Part shown: piece after piece, positions 1 through 8,564 of the stretch
How positions within the stretch are numbered: the first letter of the stretch is position 1
Layout: the number at the start of each line of letters is the position of its first letter
Assembly (NCBI GenBank): GCA_013044195.1
Contig: JABEUV010000125.1
Span: 1 to 32,500, forward strand
DNA from: Elusimicrobiota bacterium
Lineage (GTDB): Bacteria; Elusimicrobiota; Elusimicrobia; UBA1565; UBA9628
Direction of reading: 5' to 3'
Length of the DNA stretch: 32,500 nt
Translations under genes and position numbers: made by a program
The notes under the pieces: model-generated
Databases searched by the model: none
Seen by the model: only the letters and a program-made list of their open reading frames with translations
What the model was told of the DNA's origin: nothing

Positions 1-1203
1 GACGACGGCCTCCTCGGCGCGCAGGACCTCGAGGATGCTCTGTCGTCCTTCGCGGTACAACGGCCGGACTTCCTCAAGGGACTGGCGCGCGCGCGCCAGA
101 GACTCATCCACGTCGCCGGTCGCGGCGGAGACGCCGCGCACGGCGGCGGCTTGCGAGAGCACTTCGCCGCGGATCGCATCCTCCAGGCCCGCGCGCGCCT
201 GCGTCGCGGCCGCGGTTGCGGCGCGGGCGCGATCGCGCCGCGAGAAATAGGCGGGGTCGCCGAACGGCACGTTGGCGCGCAGGCCGAACATGCGCGCGCC
301 GGCGCCGGCGTCCAGGCCGTCGCTGGTCGTCTGCAGAGCGGCGAAGGCGTCGATGACGGGCAGAAGGCTCTGCGCCGCTCCGCGCTCGCGCACGCCGGCT
401 TGGTCGCGGCGCAGGCCCGCCGCGCGCAGGTCCGGACGAGATTCCAGGGCCGCGGCGACAAGCGCGTCGTCGCCCTCGACCGGCGGCGACCAGGGGCCGA
501 GCGCGCCGGCCGGCTCCGGCGCCGGACCGCCCAGCAACGCGGAGAGTTGGGCCGTGTGCGCGGCCTCTTCGGCGGCGGCGCGTTCGCGGCGCGCGCGCAG
601 GCCCGCAAGGATGGCGAGTGCGGCCTGGTGGTCGGAGCCGAGTACCAGGCCCTGTTTTTTAAGCCGTTCCGCGCTGGCCACTTCTTTTTCGGCCGAGGCG
701 ATGCGCGCGTCGATTTCCTTTACAAGAGCACGGTCGCTCAGGCCGGAGAGGTACGCGTCGGCGGCGCGCAGACGCACGCCCTGGGCCGCCGCTCCGCCCA
801 TGGCCTCGGCTTCCTTTGCCGCGAGCGCCGCCTCGTCGTGCGCGCGAGTCAGCGCGAAGCCGGTAAACAGCGGCACGCCCAATTCCAGAGCGCCCTGAAC
901 CGCGGTCTGGTAGCCGGGCTGGTTGAGCGTGACGGGGTTGAAGTCGGCGGAGGTCACGCGTCGTTCCTGAAGAAGAGTTCCAAACGCGAAGAGCGGATCG
1001 TCGCTGCGCAGGACGGAGCCGTTGGCCGATAGGCTGGGCAGGCGGCTCATCGTCGCCTCGCGGGCCGCAGCCTCGGCCTGCTCGCGTCGGGCGCGGGCTT
1101 CGGCCACCGCGGGCGAGCGCGCGACCGCGGCCGCCACCACGGACGACAAGTCGGCGGCGGAGGCGGTCGTGGAGAGCAGTAAAAGAAAAGCCACGTGTTT
1201 CAT
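1..1203 (-). CDS. TolC-family outer membrane efflux protein (3' end truncated by window start)
   Basis: Not in the ORF track because it runs off the edge. Minus-strand ATG at 1203 gives MKHVAFLLLLSTTASAADLSSVVAAAVARSPAVAEARARREQAEAAAREA..., open to position 1. Signal peptide plus TolC/OEP-like coiled-coil repeats; GAGGTGAA Shine-Dalgarno upstream. Confidence 0.85.
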   Translation of the reverse strand, partial: MKHVAFLLLLSTTASAADLSSVVAAAVARSPAVAEARARREQAEAAAREATMSRLPSLSANGSVLRSDDPLFAFGTLLQERRVTSADFNPVTLNQPGYQTAVQGALELGVPLFTGFALTRAHDEAALAAKEAEAMGGAAAQGVRLRAADAYLSGLSDRALVKEIDARIASAEKEVASAERLKKQGLVLGSDHQAALAILAGLRARRERAAAEEAAHTAQLSALLGGPAPEPAGALGPWSPPVEGDDALVAAALESRPDLRAAGLRRDQAGVRERGAAQSLLPVIDAFAALQTTSDGLDAGAGARMFGLRANVPFGDPAYFSRRDRARAATAAATQARAGLEDAIRGEVLSQAAAVRGVSAATGDVDESLARARQSLEEVRPLYREGRQSILEVLRAEEAVV

Positions 1204-1277
1204 CGGGCGTTCACCTCGGGAAAATTCTCACGATTCTTTGATGCGGGCGCGGGCGAAAAGATTCGCGCGCCGCGCCG

Positions 1278-1643
1278 TCAGCGGCCCAACGCCCGCGCCG
1301 CGTTCGTCCAGGGACCGACGTTGACGACCTCGCGAAACCCCAGGCGGCGCAGCGCTCCGGCCGCCAGCGCGCTGCGCGCGCCCGACGCGCAACAGACGAC
1401 GACCGGCTTGTCTGCGGCCAGCTCGCGGTGCCGCCGCTCCAGCTGAGACAGCGGGATGTTCACGCTGCCTCGGACGGCCCCGGACGCGAACTCTTCCGGG
1501 CCGCGCACGTCGACGACGACGGCGCCGCGCTTGATCAGTTCTGGCAGGCGGGCGGCGGCCGCGCGGAATTTAAAGAAGCGCCAGCCGAAATAGGCGGCGA
1601 GAAGGGCCGGGCCCAGCCAGCGCGACCAGGCGTCGGCGCTCAT
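1278..1643 (-). CDS. Rhodanese-like domain protein with N-terminal membrane anchor
   Basis: MSADAWSRWLGPALLAAYFGWRFFKF...VVVDVRGPEEFASGAVRGSVNIPLSQLE...KPVVVCCASGARSALAAGALRRLGF; rhodanese fold with active-site Cys loop CCASGARS. Confidence 0.88.
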   Translation of the reverse strand: MSADAWSRWLGPALLAAYFGWRFFKFRAAAARLPELIKRGAVVVDVRGPEEFASGAVRGSVNIPLSQLERRHRELAADKPVVVCCASGARSALAAGALRRLGFREVVNVGPWTNAARALGR

Positions 1644-2257
1644 GAGGAGACGCCTTTGCGCGCCAGTACCTGGACCACCGCGCTGGAGCCGCCGTGGCCG
1701 CGGCCTTCTTGAACGTCGCGGTCGAGCTCGCGCCGTATTTCGAACGACAGTCCGTCCAGTTCCCGCCGCAGAGCCTCCGCCGTGGGCATTAGCGCGGGAT
1801 TCTGCGGCCCGCCGGCGCCGCGTCCGATCTGCGCCGGGCGATAGGCTTCCAAGATGAAAACGCCCCCGGGCTTGAGCCCGGCGACGCAGTCGCGGTGCAG
1901 GGTCCGGCGCAGTTCCTCGGGGACGTGGCACCAGATCGAAACGATCGCGTCCCAAAAGCCGGGCTCGATGCGGTAGTCCGCCAGGTCCGCGCGGACGGCC
2001 GCCGCCTTCACGCCGCGCTCCGCGGCCAGGCGCGCGAGCTTGTCCAGGCCGGCTTGGGAGCCGTCGACCGCGGTCACGTCCAGACCTTGTCGGGCCAGAT
2101 GCACGGCGTTGCGGCCTTCGCCTTCGGCCAGGCACAGGACGCGTCCGCCGGGGCGGATCGCCGCGGCGTGCTCACGCAAAAAATCGTTGGGTTCGACGCC
2201 GTAGTAATAGTCCGCGCCGCCGTAGCGTTCGTTCCAAGGGTCGACGGTTTTCGTCAC
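1640..2257 (-). CDS. SAM-dependent class I methyltransferase (TehB-like)
   Basis: GTG start at 2257: VTKTVDPWNERYGGADYYYGVEPNDFL...GGRVLCLAEGEGRNAVHLARQGLDVTAVDGSQAGL; SAM-binding motif; overlaps the rhodanese start by 4 nt. Confidence 0.85.
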   Translation of the reverse strand: MTKTVDPWNERYGGADYYYGVEPNDFLREHAAAIRPGGRVLCLAEGEGRNAVHLARQGLDVTAVDGSQAGLDKLARLAAERGVKAAAVRADLADYRIEPGFWDAIVSIWCHVPEELRRTLHRDCVAGLKPGGVFILEAYRPAQIGRGAGGPQNPALMPTAEALRRELDGLSFEIRRELDRDVQEGRGHGGSSAVVQVLARKGVSS

Positions 2258-2297
2258 ATCTCTTGGATGCGCGGCGGCGCGAAAGGATTCAGAACGT

Positions 2298-3275
2298 TCA
2301 TCGAATCGGGCGCGGCTCCGATTCGTCCGACCGGGCGGGCACGAAGCCGTGGGCGGCGTAGGCGTCGCGCGCGGGGGCCGTTTCAAGGAAGCGCAAGAAC
2401 GCGCTTGCACCGGCGGCGTGACGCGCTCCCGTGATCGGCGTGATCAAGTAGGACACCTGGTCGCGCAGGCTGTCCTGAGGAGGCAGGTCCACGCCCGCGA
2501 TCGGCAGACCGTGCGCGGCGGCGTTGCGGATCTCCGTCTTCCACACCAGTCCCACGTCGGCGCGGCCGGCGGAAATGTCGGCGGGGATTTCGCGGTGATG
2601 TACCGCGGTAAAGTAGACGTGCGCGACCGGCCGGCAGGCGCGGCAGACCTGGCCTGCGGTCAGGTCCTTCCAGAGGCCGAGGCGCTCCAGCACCTTGCGC
2701 CCGTAGACGCTCATGATCCCCTCGTCGACGGGGTTGGGCAGTTCGACGCGCAGATCCGTGCGGCGCAGATCCTTCAGGCCATGCACGTCCTTCGGATTTC
2801 CGCGCGCCACCATCAGCGCCAGTTCGTTGTGCAGATAGACGCGGTAGTCGCTCGCCAGTCCCGCTTTTTTGAGCGCGCGCAGGTGTGCCAGGTCCACCGT
2901 CGCGTAGGCGTCCGGCCGCATCGGGTAGGACTTGCCCGCGTAGCGCCAGCCGCCTTTGAGAATCGCCTGCGCGATCAGGCCCGGAGGCAACGTGATCACG
3001 CCGATCGCGGCGGCCTTCGGATTTTCTTTTTGGAACGCGCGCAGCACGTCACCCATGGCGAAGTACTGGTTTCCGGCGACCCAGAGATCCAGGTCCACGC
3101 CGGACTGCATTCTCTCCAAGGCGGCCGGACCCGACAGCGTCCGGCCGCCGCTCAGGAAGACGCGCAGGTCCGAGTCGTGGCCGGCCGGAATCTGGACCAG
3201 CGCCGCGCGCGCCGAAATCGCCGCGCACAGCGCCAGCGCGGCCAGTGGGACGCAGCGGCGAAGTCCCGAGATCAT
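2298..3275 (-). CDS. Periplasmic substrate-binding protein (ModA/SBP_bac_11-like)
   Basis: Signal peptide MISGLRRCVPLAALALCAAISARA; DLDLWVAGNQYFAMGDVLRAF...LALMVARGNP...DLRVELPNPVDEGIMSVYGRKVLE...ADVGLVWKTE typical of type 2 periplasmic binding proteins; AAGGAG upstream. Confidence 0.75.
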   Translation of the reverse strand: MISGLRRCVPLAALALCAAISARAALVQIPAGHDSDLRVFLSGGRTLSGPAALERMQSGVDLDLWVAGNQYFAMGDVLRAFQKENPKAAAIGVITLPPGLIAQAILKGGWRYAGKSYPMRPDAYATVDLAHLRALKKAGLASDYRVYLHNELALMVARGNPKDVHGLKDLRRTDLRVELPNPVDEGIMSVYGRKVLERLGLWKDLTAGQVCRACRPVAHVYFTAVHHREIPADISAGRADVGLVWKTEIRNAAAHGLPIAGVDLPPQDSLRDQVSYLITPITGARHAAGASAFLRFLETAPARDAYAAHGFVPARSDESEPRPIR

Positions 3276-3285
3276 GGCGTGCTCC

Positions 3286-3741
3286 TTAGGCCGACGGGTG
3301 TATGTAGGCCCAGCCGTCGCCCTGCCGGATCACCAGTTCCCCCATCGCCGAGGGCACGACATGGATGAACGGGTACAGCGTCGCGGGGTCGACCTTGAGT
3401 TCGTGCAAAGTGTTGTTGCACTGCGCAAGGATCGCGCCGCGGCCGGCCAGCGCCTTGAGGTCCTCTTCCAGACCGTTGCCCTGCTCATAGATCTTGTAGC
3501 CGCGGCTGTTGGCGATGAGCTCCACTTCGACGCGTCCCTTCAGCCTTGGGTCGTCGAACACGTTGCGCATGTTGTTGAGGGTCTTCTTGAACACGCCCGG
3601 CGCGTCCGTGTCCACGTGGAAGATCACGCGGTAGTGCTTGTGCTGGGGCTGGGCTCCATGGAAATCCGGCGCGGGCGCGGCGGCGGCGGCGGCGGAAACG
3701 GCCAAGGCCAAGGCGGCGGCCTTCAGGGTCTTTGCTTTCAT
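3286..3741 (-). CDS. DsrE/DsrF-like family protein, secreted
   Basis: Signal peptide followed by HYRVIFHVDTDAPGVFKKTLNNMRNVFDDPRLKGRVEVELIANSRGYKIY...CNNTLHELKVDPATLYPFIHVVPSAMGELVIRQGDGWAYIHPSA; GGAGG upstream. Confidence 0.75.
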   Translation of the reverse strand: MKAKTLKAAALALAVSAAAAAAPAPDFHGAQPQHKHYRVIFHVDTDAPGVFKKTLNNMRNVFDDPRLKGRVEVELIANSRGYKIYEQGNGLEEDLKALAGRGAILAQCNNTLHELKVDPATLYPFIHVVPSAMGELVIRQGDGWAYIHPSA

Positions 3742-3757
3742 GAGTCCTCCTTTGTCT

Positions 3758-4522
3758 TTAGTAGCGCGCGTCCTCGGGTTTTCCGCCTTTCGGCCAGTCT
3801 TGGGACTTCGCGGCGAAATCGGGGCGGGGCTGGGAGATCATGAACGCGGCGACGTCGCGCGCCTGCTGGTCGGTGAGGCTGCCTTCCGCGCCCTGCGGCA
3901 TGTTGAAGCGTATAAATTTTTCCGCGGGATGCAGGCGCGCCATCCCCGCGCCGATGTTGAACGAGTCGCCGCCCCACACCGGGGGCACTTCCACATAGGG
4001 GTCGTCGTCCAGGTCGCGCTTCCCGGCGCCGTCCTTGCGGTGGCATTGAGCGCAGCGGGCGGCGTAGAGCGCGGCGCCGGCGCGGACGTTCGGCGGTCCG
4101 GCTTTCAGGGGAGCCGCGGCGACGCGCGGCCCGGCGCTGGAAATCGAGACGATATAGGCGAGGATGTCGTGCATCGCCGGAGAATCGGGGGGCAAGGCCT
4201 TGCCGTTGAGGCTGCGCTTGAAGCATTCGTCCACGCGGTCGGCCAAGGTGACCACGCGCCCTTCACGCGCCCGGTACTTCGGAAAGGCGGACGCGGCGCC
4301 GGTCAAGGGCAGGGCCGACGCGCGGCGGCCGCCGTCCAGGTGGCAGTTCTCGCAGCTGAGCCGGGGGCCGGCGTAGGCGGGCTGTAGTATGCGCGTGCGC
4401 GTCAGAAGCGCCAGCCCGCGCTCGGCCGCTCGGCCGTCTTCGGCGTTCGCCCGCGCGGCCAACATGCCCATAATCATTAGGAGCGCGACGGTGCGCGACG
4501 GTCGAAAGCCGGGGGTGGTCAT
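3758..4522 (-). CDS. Di-heme c-type cytochrome, TsdA/SoxA-like
   Basis: ATG at 4522 (MTTPGFRPSRTVALL...); two CXXCH motifs (CENCH, CAQCH); FPKYRAREGRVVTLADRVDECFKRSLNGKALPPDSPAMHDILAYI resembles thiosulfate dehydrogenase/SoxA-type cytochromes. Confidence 0.8.
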   Translation of the reverse strand: MTTPGFRPSRTVALLMIMGMLAARANAEDGRAAERGLALLTRTRILQPAYAGPRLSCENCHLDGGRRASALPLTGAASAFPKYRAREGRVVTLADRVDECFKRSLNGKALPPDSPAMHDILAYIVSISSAGPRVAAAPLKAGPPNVRAGAALYAARCAQCHRKDGAGKRDLDDDPYVEVPPVWGGDSFNIGAGMARLHPAEKFIRFNMPQGAEGSLTDQQARDVAAFMISQPRPDFAAKSQDWPKGGKPEDARY

Positions 4523-4528
4523 AAGCTT

Positions 4529-4534
4529 ATTATA
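4529..4534 (-). promoter_or_regulatory. Putative -10 box TATAAT, 6 nt upstream of the cytochrome c ATG (leaderless arrangement)
   Basis: Minus strand reads TATAAT-aagctt-ATG. Confidence 0.6.
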
Positions 4535-4590
4535 GCGGCGAGAAAATATAATCGCTAGTAATGTTTTTTTATAACGCATAAAATAAATTT

Positions 4591-5505
4591 ATGAACGCGC
4601 GGCGCTTTCCATTCGACCCGGGGCTTCTCGAGGCGCTTCTCGCCGCCGCGCAGACGGGGCGAGTCACGGCGGCCGCGCGCGAGTTGAACCTGACCCAGCC
4701 CGCGGTGACGGCGCGCCTGCGCCGTCTGGAACGCGCCGTGGGCGCGCCGTTGCTGGCGCGTTCGGCGCGCGGCGTGACCTTGACCCCGGCCGGTCGCGAA
4801 TTGTGCGAGCGCGCGCGGAAGATCCAGGCGCTTTTGGAAGAAGGCGCGGCCGCCGTCGCGGGCGCTCCGTCCCCGACGGGACGCTTGGCCTTGGCCGCGA
4901 GCACGACCATCGCCTCCTACGTCCTGCCGCCGCTCTTGGCGCGCTTCCGCGCCGCCTACCCGCGCATCGCGCTGTCGCTGTCGGTCGGCAATACGGAGGA
5001 GGTGCTTGAGCGGGTTCGCAGCGGCATCGCGCCGCTTGGACTTGTCGAGGGTCACGGCCGCGCTCCGGCGGTGCGTCTGGAGCCGTTTTTGGAGGACGAG
5101 ATCGTCGCGGTGCGCTCTCCGCGCTCGGCCGTCGCGGTGCGCGGGCCCGCCGACCTGGCGCGCCAGACCTTGCTCTGGCGCGAGCGTGGATCCGGCACGC
5201 GCGCCGTCGTCGAGAGGGCGCTCGGCCACGCCGGCGGGCGCCGTCGCGGCTCCGCCGGCGACGTGGAACTCGGCGGCACCGAAGCGATCAAGTCCGCGGC
5301 GGCCGCGGGCCTGGGCGTGGGCTTCGTCTCGCGCTGGGCGCTCCAGGGCGACGCCGCGGGACGCCTGGCGATTCTGTTGGTTCCCGGGCTGTCGATCCGG
5401 CGCGTGTTCCGCTGGGTCCTTCCGGCCGCGGCGCTGTCGGGGACCGCGGCGGTATTCCGCGACTTCGCGCGCGCGCATCCGCCCGCGCTGAATACCGGCG
5501 TCTAG
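4591..5505 (+). CDS. LysR-family transcriptional regulator
   Basis: N-terminal HTH LLEALLAAAQTGRVTAAARELNLTQPAVTARLRRLERAVGAPLLAR followed by a LysR substrate-binding domain; divergent from the cytochrome operon. Confidence 0.92.
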   Translation: MNARRFPFDPGLLEALLAAAQTGRVTAAARELNLTQPAVTARLRRLERAVGAPLLARSARGVTLTPAGRELCERARKIQALLEEGAAAVAGAPSPTGRLALAASTTIASYVLPPLLARFRAAYPRIALSLSVGNTEEVLERVRSGIAPLGLVEGHGRAPAVRLEPFLEDEIVAVRSPRSAVAVRGPADLARQTLLWRERGSGTRAVVERALGHAGGRRRGSAGDVELGGTEAIKSAAAAGLGVGFVSRWALQGDAAGRLAILLVPGLSIRRVFRWVLPAAALSGTAAVFRDFARAHPPALNTGV

Positions 5506-5897
5506 CCGGGCTCGGCGACGATCTCGAAGTCGGGCGGGGCTTGCATGTGCTTCTTGACCGTGCACAGCGCCGCGGCCGCCGCCACGCTGTCGCGGTATTT
5601 CTCCGGGAAATCCTTGGGCAGGCGGATGCGTAGAACGACCTTGGACACGCGGTGCGCGGCCTCGTCCCAGACGGCGGTCTGGGTCAGTTCCAGGCCCTCG
5701 GTCGGCAGGCCGCGCTTGCGGCAGAAGCTGAGCGCGAACAGTCCCGCGCAGGTGCCCAGCGAGGCCAGGAACAGCTCGAAGGGCGACGGAGCGGAGCCGT
5801 CGCCGCCGGCGTCGACGGGTTGGTCGGTCGCGACGGTGAAGCCTCCGAACTCGGCCGAAACTTTCTTGTTGCCGGGGAAGCGGATGGTCATTTCCAT
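5502..5897 (-). CDS. OsmC-family protein
   Basis: MEMTIRFPGNKKVSAEFGGFTVATDQP...PSPFELFLASLGTCAGLFALSFCRKRGL...CTVKKHMQAPPDFEI; conserved OsmC Cys contexts. Confidence 0.88.
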   Translation of the reverse strand: MEMTIRFPGNKKVSAEFGGFTVATDQPVDAGGDGSAPSPFELFLASLGTCAGLFALSFCRKRGLPTEGLELTQTAVWDEAAHRVSKVVLRIRLPKDFPEKYRDSVAAAAALCTVKKHMQAPPDFEIVAEPG

Positions 5898-5902
5898 AAG
5901 GG

Positions 5903-6208
5903 CTATTTCCTTTTCGCGGCCGGGCCGCGGCGCAGAGCCGTCAGCAGGGAGCGTCGCGCGGCGGCGGGGGGCCGGACGCCGCGCTTGAGGCCGCGAAGCG
6001 CCGCGACCGTGCGCTCCAGGCTTTCAAGCACGCGCGCGCAGGGCAGGCAGGATTTCCGGTGGGCGGCCACGACGCGTCTCTGCGCGGCGGGAAGCTCCCC
6101 ATCCAGATAGTCGCACAGCAGAGCGACGCGGCGCCGACAGGACAGCCGTTCCATGTCCATGCTCTTTTTGAGATGCGCGGGGGAGCGGAAGGGTTCGCGA
6201 GACGTCAT
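5903..6208 (-). CDS. Anti-sigma factor with ZAS-type zinc finger
   Basis: ATG at 6208: MTSREPFRSPAHLKKSMDMERLSCRRRVALLCDYLDGELPAAQRRVVAAHRKSCLPCARVLESLERTVAAL; H-x3-C-x2-C motif; start overlaps the sigma factor stop. Confidence 0.78.
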   Translation of the reverse strand: MTSREPFRSPAHLKKSMDMERLSCRRRVALLCDYLDGELPAAQRRVVAAHRKSCLPCARVLESLERTVAALRGLKRGVRPPAAARRSLLTALRRGPAAKRK

Positions 6209-6795
6209 GAGGACTGAGAGGCGAAGGCCTTCTCCAACTCGGCGCGCAGAAACAGCCGGCCGCGGTGGAGGCGCGATTTCAGCGCGGGCACGCTGAGCTT
6301 TAGAATCTTGGCGGCCTGGGCGGCGGGCAGCTGTTCGACGTCGCGCAGAGTCACGACGAGGCGATACTCCACGGGCAGGCGCGAGAGCGCCGCGGCGACC
6401 GCGGCCGAGAGCTCCTTCTTGCCGGCGGCTTCCTCGGGGGTCGGCTCCCCATCGGCGACGTGATGGGCGGGTCCCTCGCCGTGGTCGTGACCGTGAGGGC
6501 GGTCGAGGAGGGCGACGAAGGGCTCGCGCTTGCGGCGGCGGTGGCGCATGAAGCACAGGTTCGAGGCGATGCGGTACAGCCACGTGCTTAATTCGGAGTC
6601 CTCGCGGAAGCTCTTGAGCTTGCGAAACGCCGTCAGGAAGGTTTCCTGATAGACGTCGTCGGCCTCGGCGGGCATGGACGAGCAGACGCTGCGGACCAGG
6701 CGGTAGATTCGGTCTTCGTGGCGGCGCACGAGCTGGGCGAACGCGTCCGCGTCCCCGGCCCGGCTGCGCGCGATCAACTCATTTTCCCCGGTCAT
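6205..6795 (-). CDS. ECF RNA polymerase sigma factor (sigma-70 family)
   Basis: MTGENELIARSRAGDADAFAQLVRRHEDRIYRLVRSVCSSMPAEADDVYQETFLTAFRKLKSF...LSTWLYRIASNLCFMRHRRRKRE...region 4 LPVEYRLVVTLRDVEQLPAAQAAKILKLSVPALKSRLHRGR. Confidence 0.93.
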   Translation of the reverse strand: MTGENELIARSRAGDADAFAQLVRRHEDRIYRLVRSVCSSMPAEADDVYQETFLTAFRKLKSFREDSELSTWLYRIASNLCFMRHRRRKREPFVALLDRPHGHDHGEGPAHHVADGEPTPEEAAGKKELSAAVAAALSRLPVEYRLVVTLRDVEQLPAAQAAKILKLSVPALKSRLHRGRLFLRAELEKAFASQSS

Positions 6796-6908
6796 CTGAA
6801 GAGGATTCTATATAATCGCCGAAGGGGAGAACCCTTTCCTTGTCGGCGGCATCCTAAAATATCACGGGCGATACGGCGCAAGTCCGTCGGTTGATTCGAG
6901 GAGACGAT

Positions 6909-7118
6909 ATGACCAAAAACATTCATCCGTGGGAGCGCGGCGTGCGCGTGGTCGCGGGGGCGTTTCTGATGAGCCTGGCCTTCTGGGGGCCGAAGAGCTA
7001 CTGGTTCCTGATCGGCGTGGTGCCTCTGCTGACCGGCCTGCTTGGTTGGTGCCCGCCGTACGCGCTGTTCGGCATCAACACTTGCCGTCTGGGTTCCGGC
7101 AAGAACGTCGCAAAGTAG
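6909..7118 (+). CDS. Small membrane protein, DUF2892/YgaP-C-terminal-like
   Basis: MTKNIHPWERGVRVVAGAFLMSLAFWGPKSYWFLIGVVPLLTGLLGWCPPYALFGINTCRLGSGKNVAK; GAGGAG Shine-Dalgarno; two hydrophobic helices. Confidence 0.78.
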   Translation: MTKNIHPWERGVRVVAGAFLMSLAFWGPKSYWFLIGVVPLLTGLLGWCPPYALFGINTCRLGSGKNVAK

Positions 7119-7142
7119 ACGTTAGGAGTCGGGAGGACCGGC

Positions 7143-8564
7143 ATGGATGTCGTCACGCTGTCGCGCCTTCAGTTCGCGCTGACGGCGATGTTCCATTACT
7201 TGTTCCCGCCGCTGTCCATCGGCCTGGGCGCGTTGCTCGTCTTGATGGAAGGCGCCTACCTGCGCACCGGGGACAAGGACTGGGAGAGGCTGGCCCGTTT
7301 CTGGACCAAAGTCTTCGCCGTGAACTTCGCGGTCGGCGTGGCCACGGGCATCGTGATGGAATTCCAGTTCGGCACGAACTGGTCGACGTACTCGCGCTTC
7401 GTCGGCGACGTGTTCGGCTCCGCGCTGGCCGCCGAGGGGATCTTCGCCTTTTTCCTGGAGTCTGGTTTTTTGGCGGTACTGGTCTTCGGCTGGGACCGCG
7501 TGTCCAAGGAGATGCATTTCACCGCGACCACGTTGGTCGCCCTCGGCGCGACGTTCTCGGCGGTGTGGATCGTCGTGGCCAACTCCTGGCAGCAGACGCC
7601 GGCCGGTTACGCATTGGTCGCGCACGGCGGGGTCGTGCGCGCGGAGATCACGGATTTCTGGGCGATGGTCTTCAATCCGTCCAGCGTGGAGCGTCTGGTC
7701 CATGTTCTGCTGGGCGCCTACGCGCTGGGCGGGGCGTTCGTGGCCAGCGTCTCGGCCTTCTACGTCCTGCGCGGCCGCCATGGCGCGCTGGCGCGCAAGT
7801 CGCTGACGCTTGCGGTGCTGTTTTCCGCCGCCGCGTGCTTGGCTCTGCCGCTGTCGGGCGACACTCAGGCGCGCACGGTCGCGCGCACCCAGCCGGCCAA
7901 GCTGGCGGCGTTCGAGGGACTCTATAAAACGTCGGCGCACGCGCCGCTGTCCTTGATCGGACTGCCCGACGACGCGCGCCAGGAGACGCGATTTTCCGTC
8001 GCCGTGCCGGGCCTGCTGAGCTTTTTGGTTCACGGCCGCGCCGACGCGGCCGTGACCGGCCTGGATGCCTTCCCGGCTCGGGATCGTCCGCCCGTGGCCG
8101 CGTCCTTCTTTCTTTACCACGGGATGGTGGGCGCGGGCATGCTCCTGGCCGCGCTGTTCGCGGCGGCGGCGTGGCGTCTGCGCGGCGGCCGCCTGTTCGG
8201 CGACCGCCGCCTTCTTCGGGCGCTCGTCTTCGGCGTCGCCGTTGCTTTCGCGGCCAATCAGTTGGGCTGGGTCGCGGCCGAGGTCGGCCGCCAGCCGTGG
8301 ATCGTCTACGGGCTTCTGCGCACGAAGGACGCGGTCTCGCGTTCCGTGCCCGCAGCCTACGTCGCCGCCTCCATCGCGATGTTTTCCGTGATTTATGCGC
8401 TGTTGTTCGCGGTCTGGGTGACGGTGCTCAACGACAAGATCGCTCATGGCCCCGACGAGGGTCCGCAGCCCGCGCATGAGCCGGGCGGGTGGCTGGGCGC
8501 TGCGGGCGAGTTGGCCGATCCGGGCGGCGCGTCCTTGACCCAGGCCAAGGAGGACGAGCGATGA
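7143..8564 (+). CDS. cydA: Cytochrome bd ubiquinol oxidase subunit I
   Basis: [37 protein letters not shown]...[35 protein letters not shown]...[20 protein letters not shown], diagnostic CydA blocks. Confidence 0.97.
   Translation: MDVVTLSRLQFALTAMFHYLFPPLSIGLGALLVLMEGAYLRTGDKDWERLARFWTKVFAVNFAVGVATGIVMEFQFGTNWSTYSRFVGDVFGSALAAEGIFAFFLESGFLAVLVFGWDRVSKEMHFTATTLVALGATFSAVWIVVANSWQQTPAGYALVAHGGVVRAEITDFWAMVFNPSSVERLVHVLLGAYALGGAFVASVSAFYVLRGRHGALARKSLTLAVLFSAAACLALPLSGDTQARTVARTQPAKLAAFEGLYKTSAHAPLSLIGLPDDARQETRFSVAVPGLLSFLVHGRADAAVTGLDAFPARDRPPVAASFFLYHGMVGAGMLLAALFAAAAWRLRGGRLFGDRRLLRALVFGVAVAFAANQLGWVAAEVGRQPWIVYGLLRTKDAVSRSVPAAYVAASIAMFSVIYALLFAVWVTVLNDKIAHGPDEGPQPAHEPGGWLGAAGELADPGGASLTQAKEDER

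Noticed and set aside
151-1032. 293-aa plus-strand ORF at the left edge
   Set aside because: Antisense to a clear TolC-family gene on the minus strand that the track missed because it is truncated by the window edge.
7122-8477. 451-aa minus-strand ORF across cydA
   Set aside because: cydA on the plus strand is unambiguous; the antisense frame is R/Q/H/G-rich with no domain.
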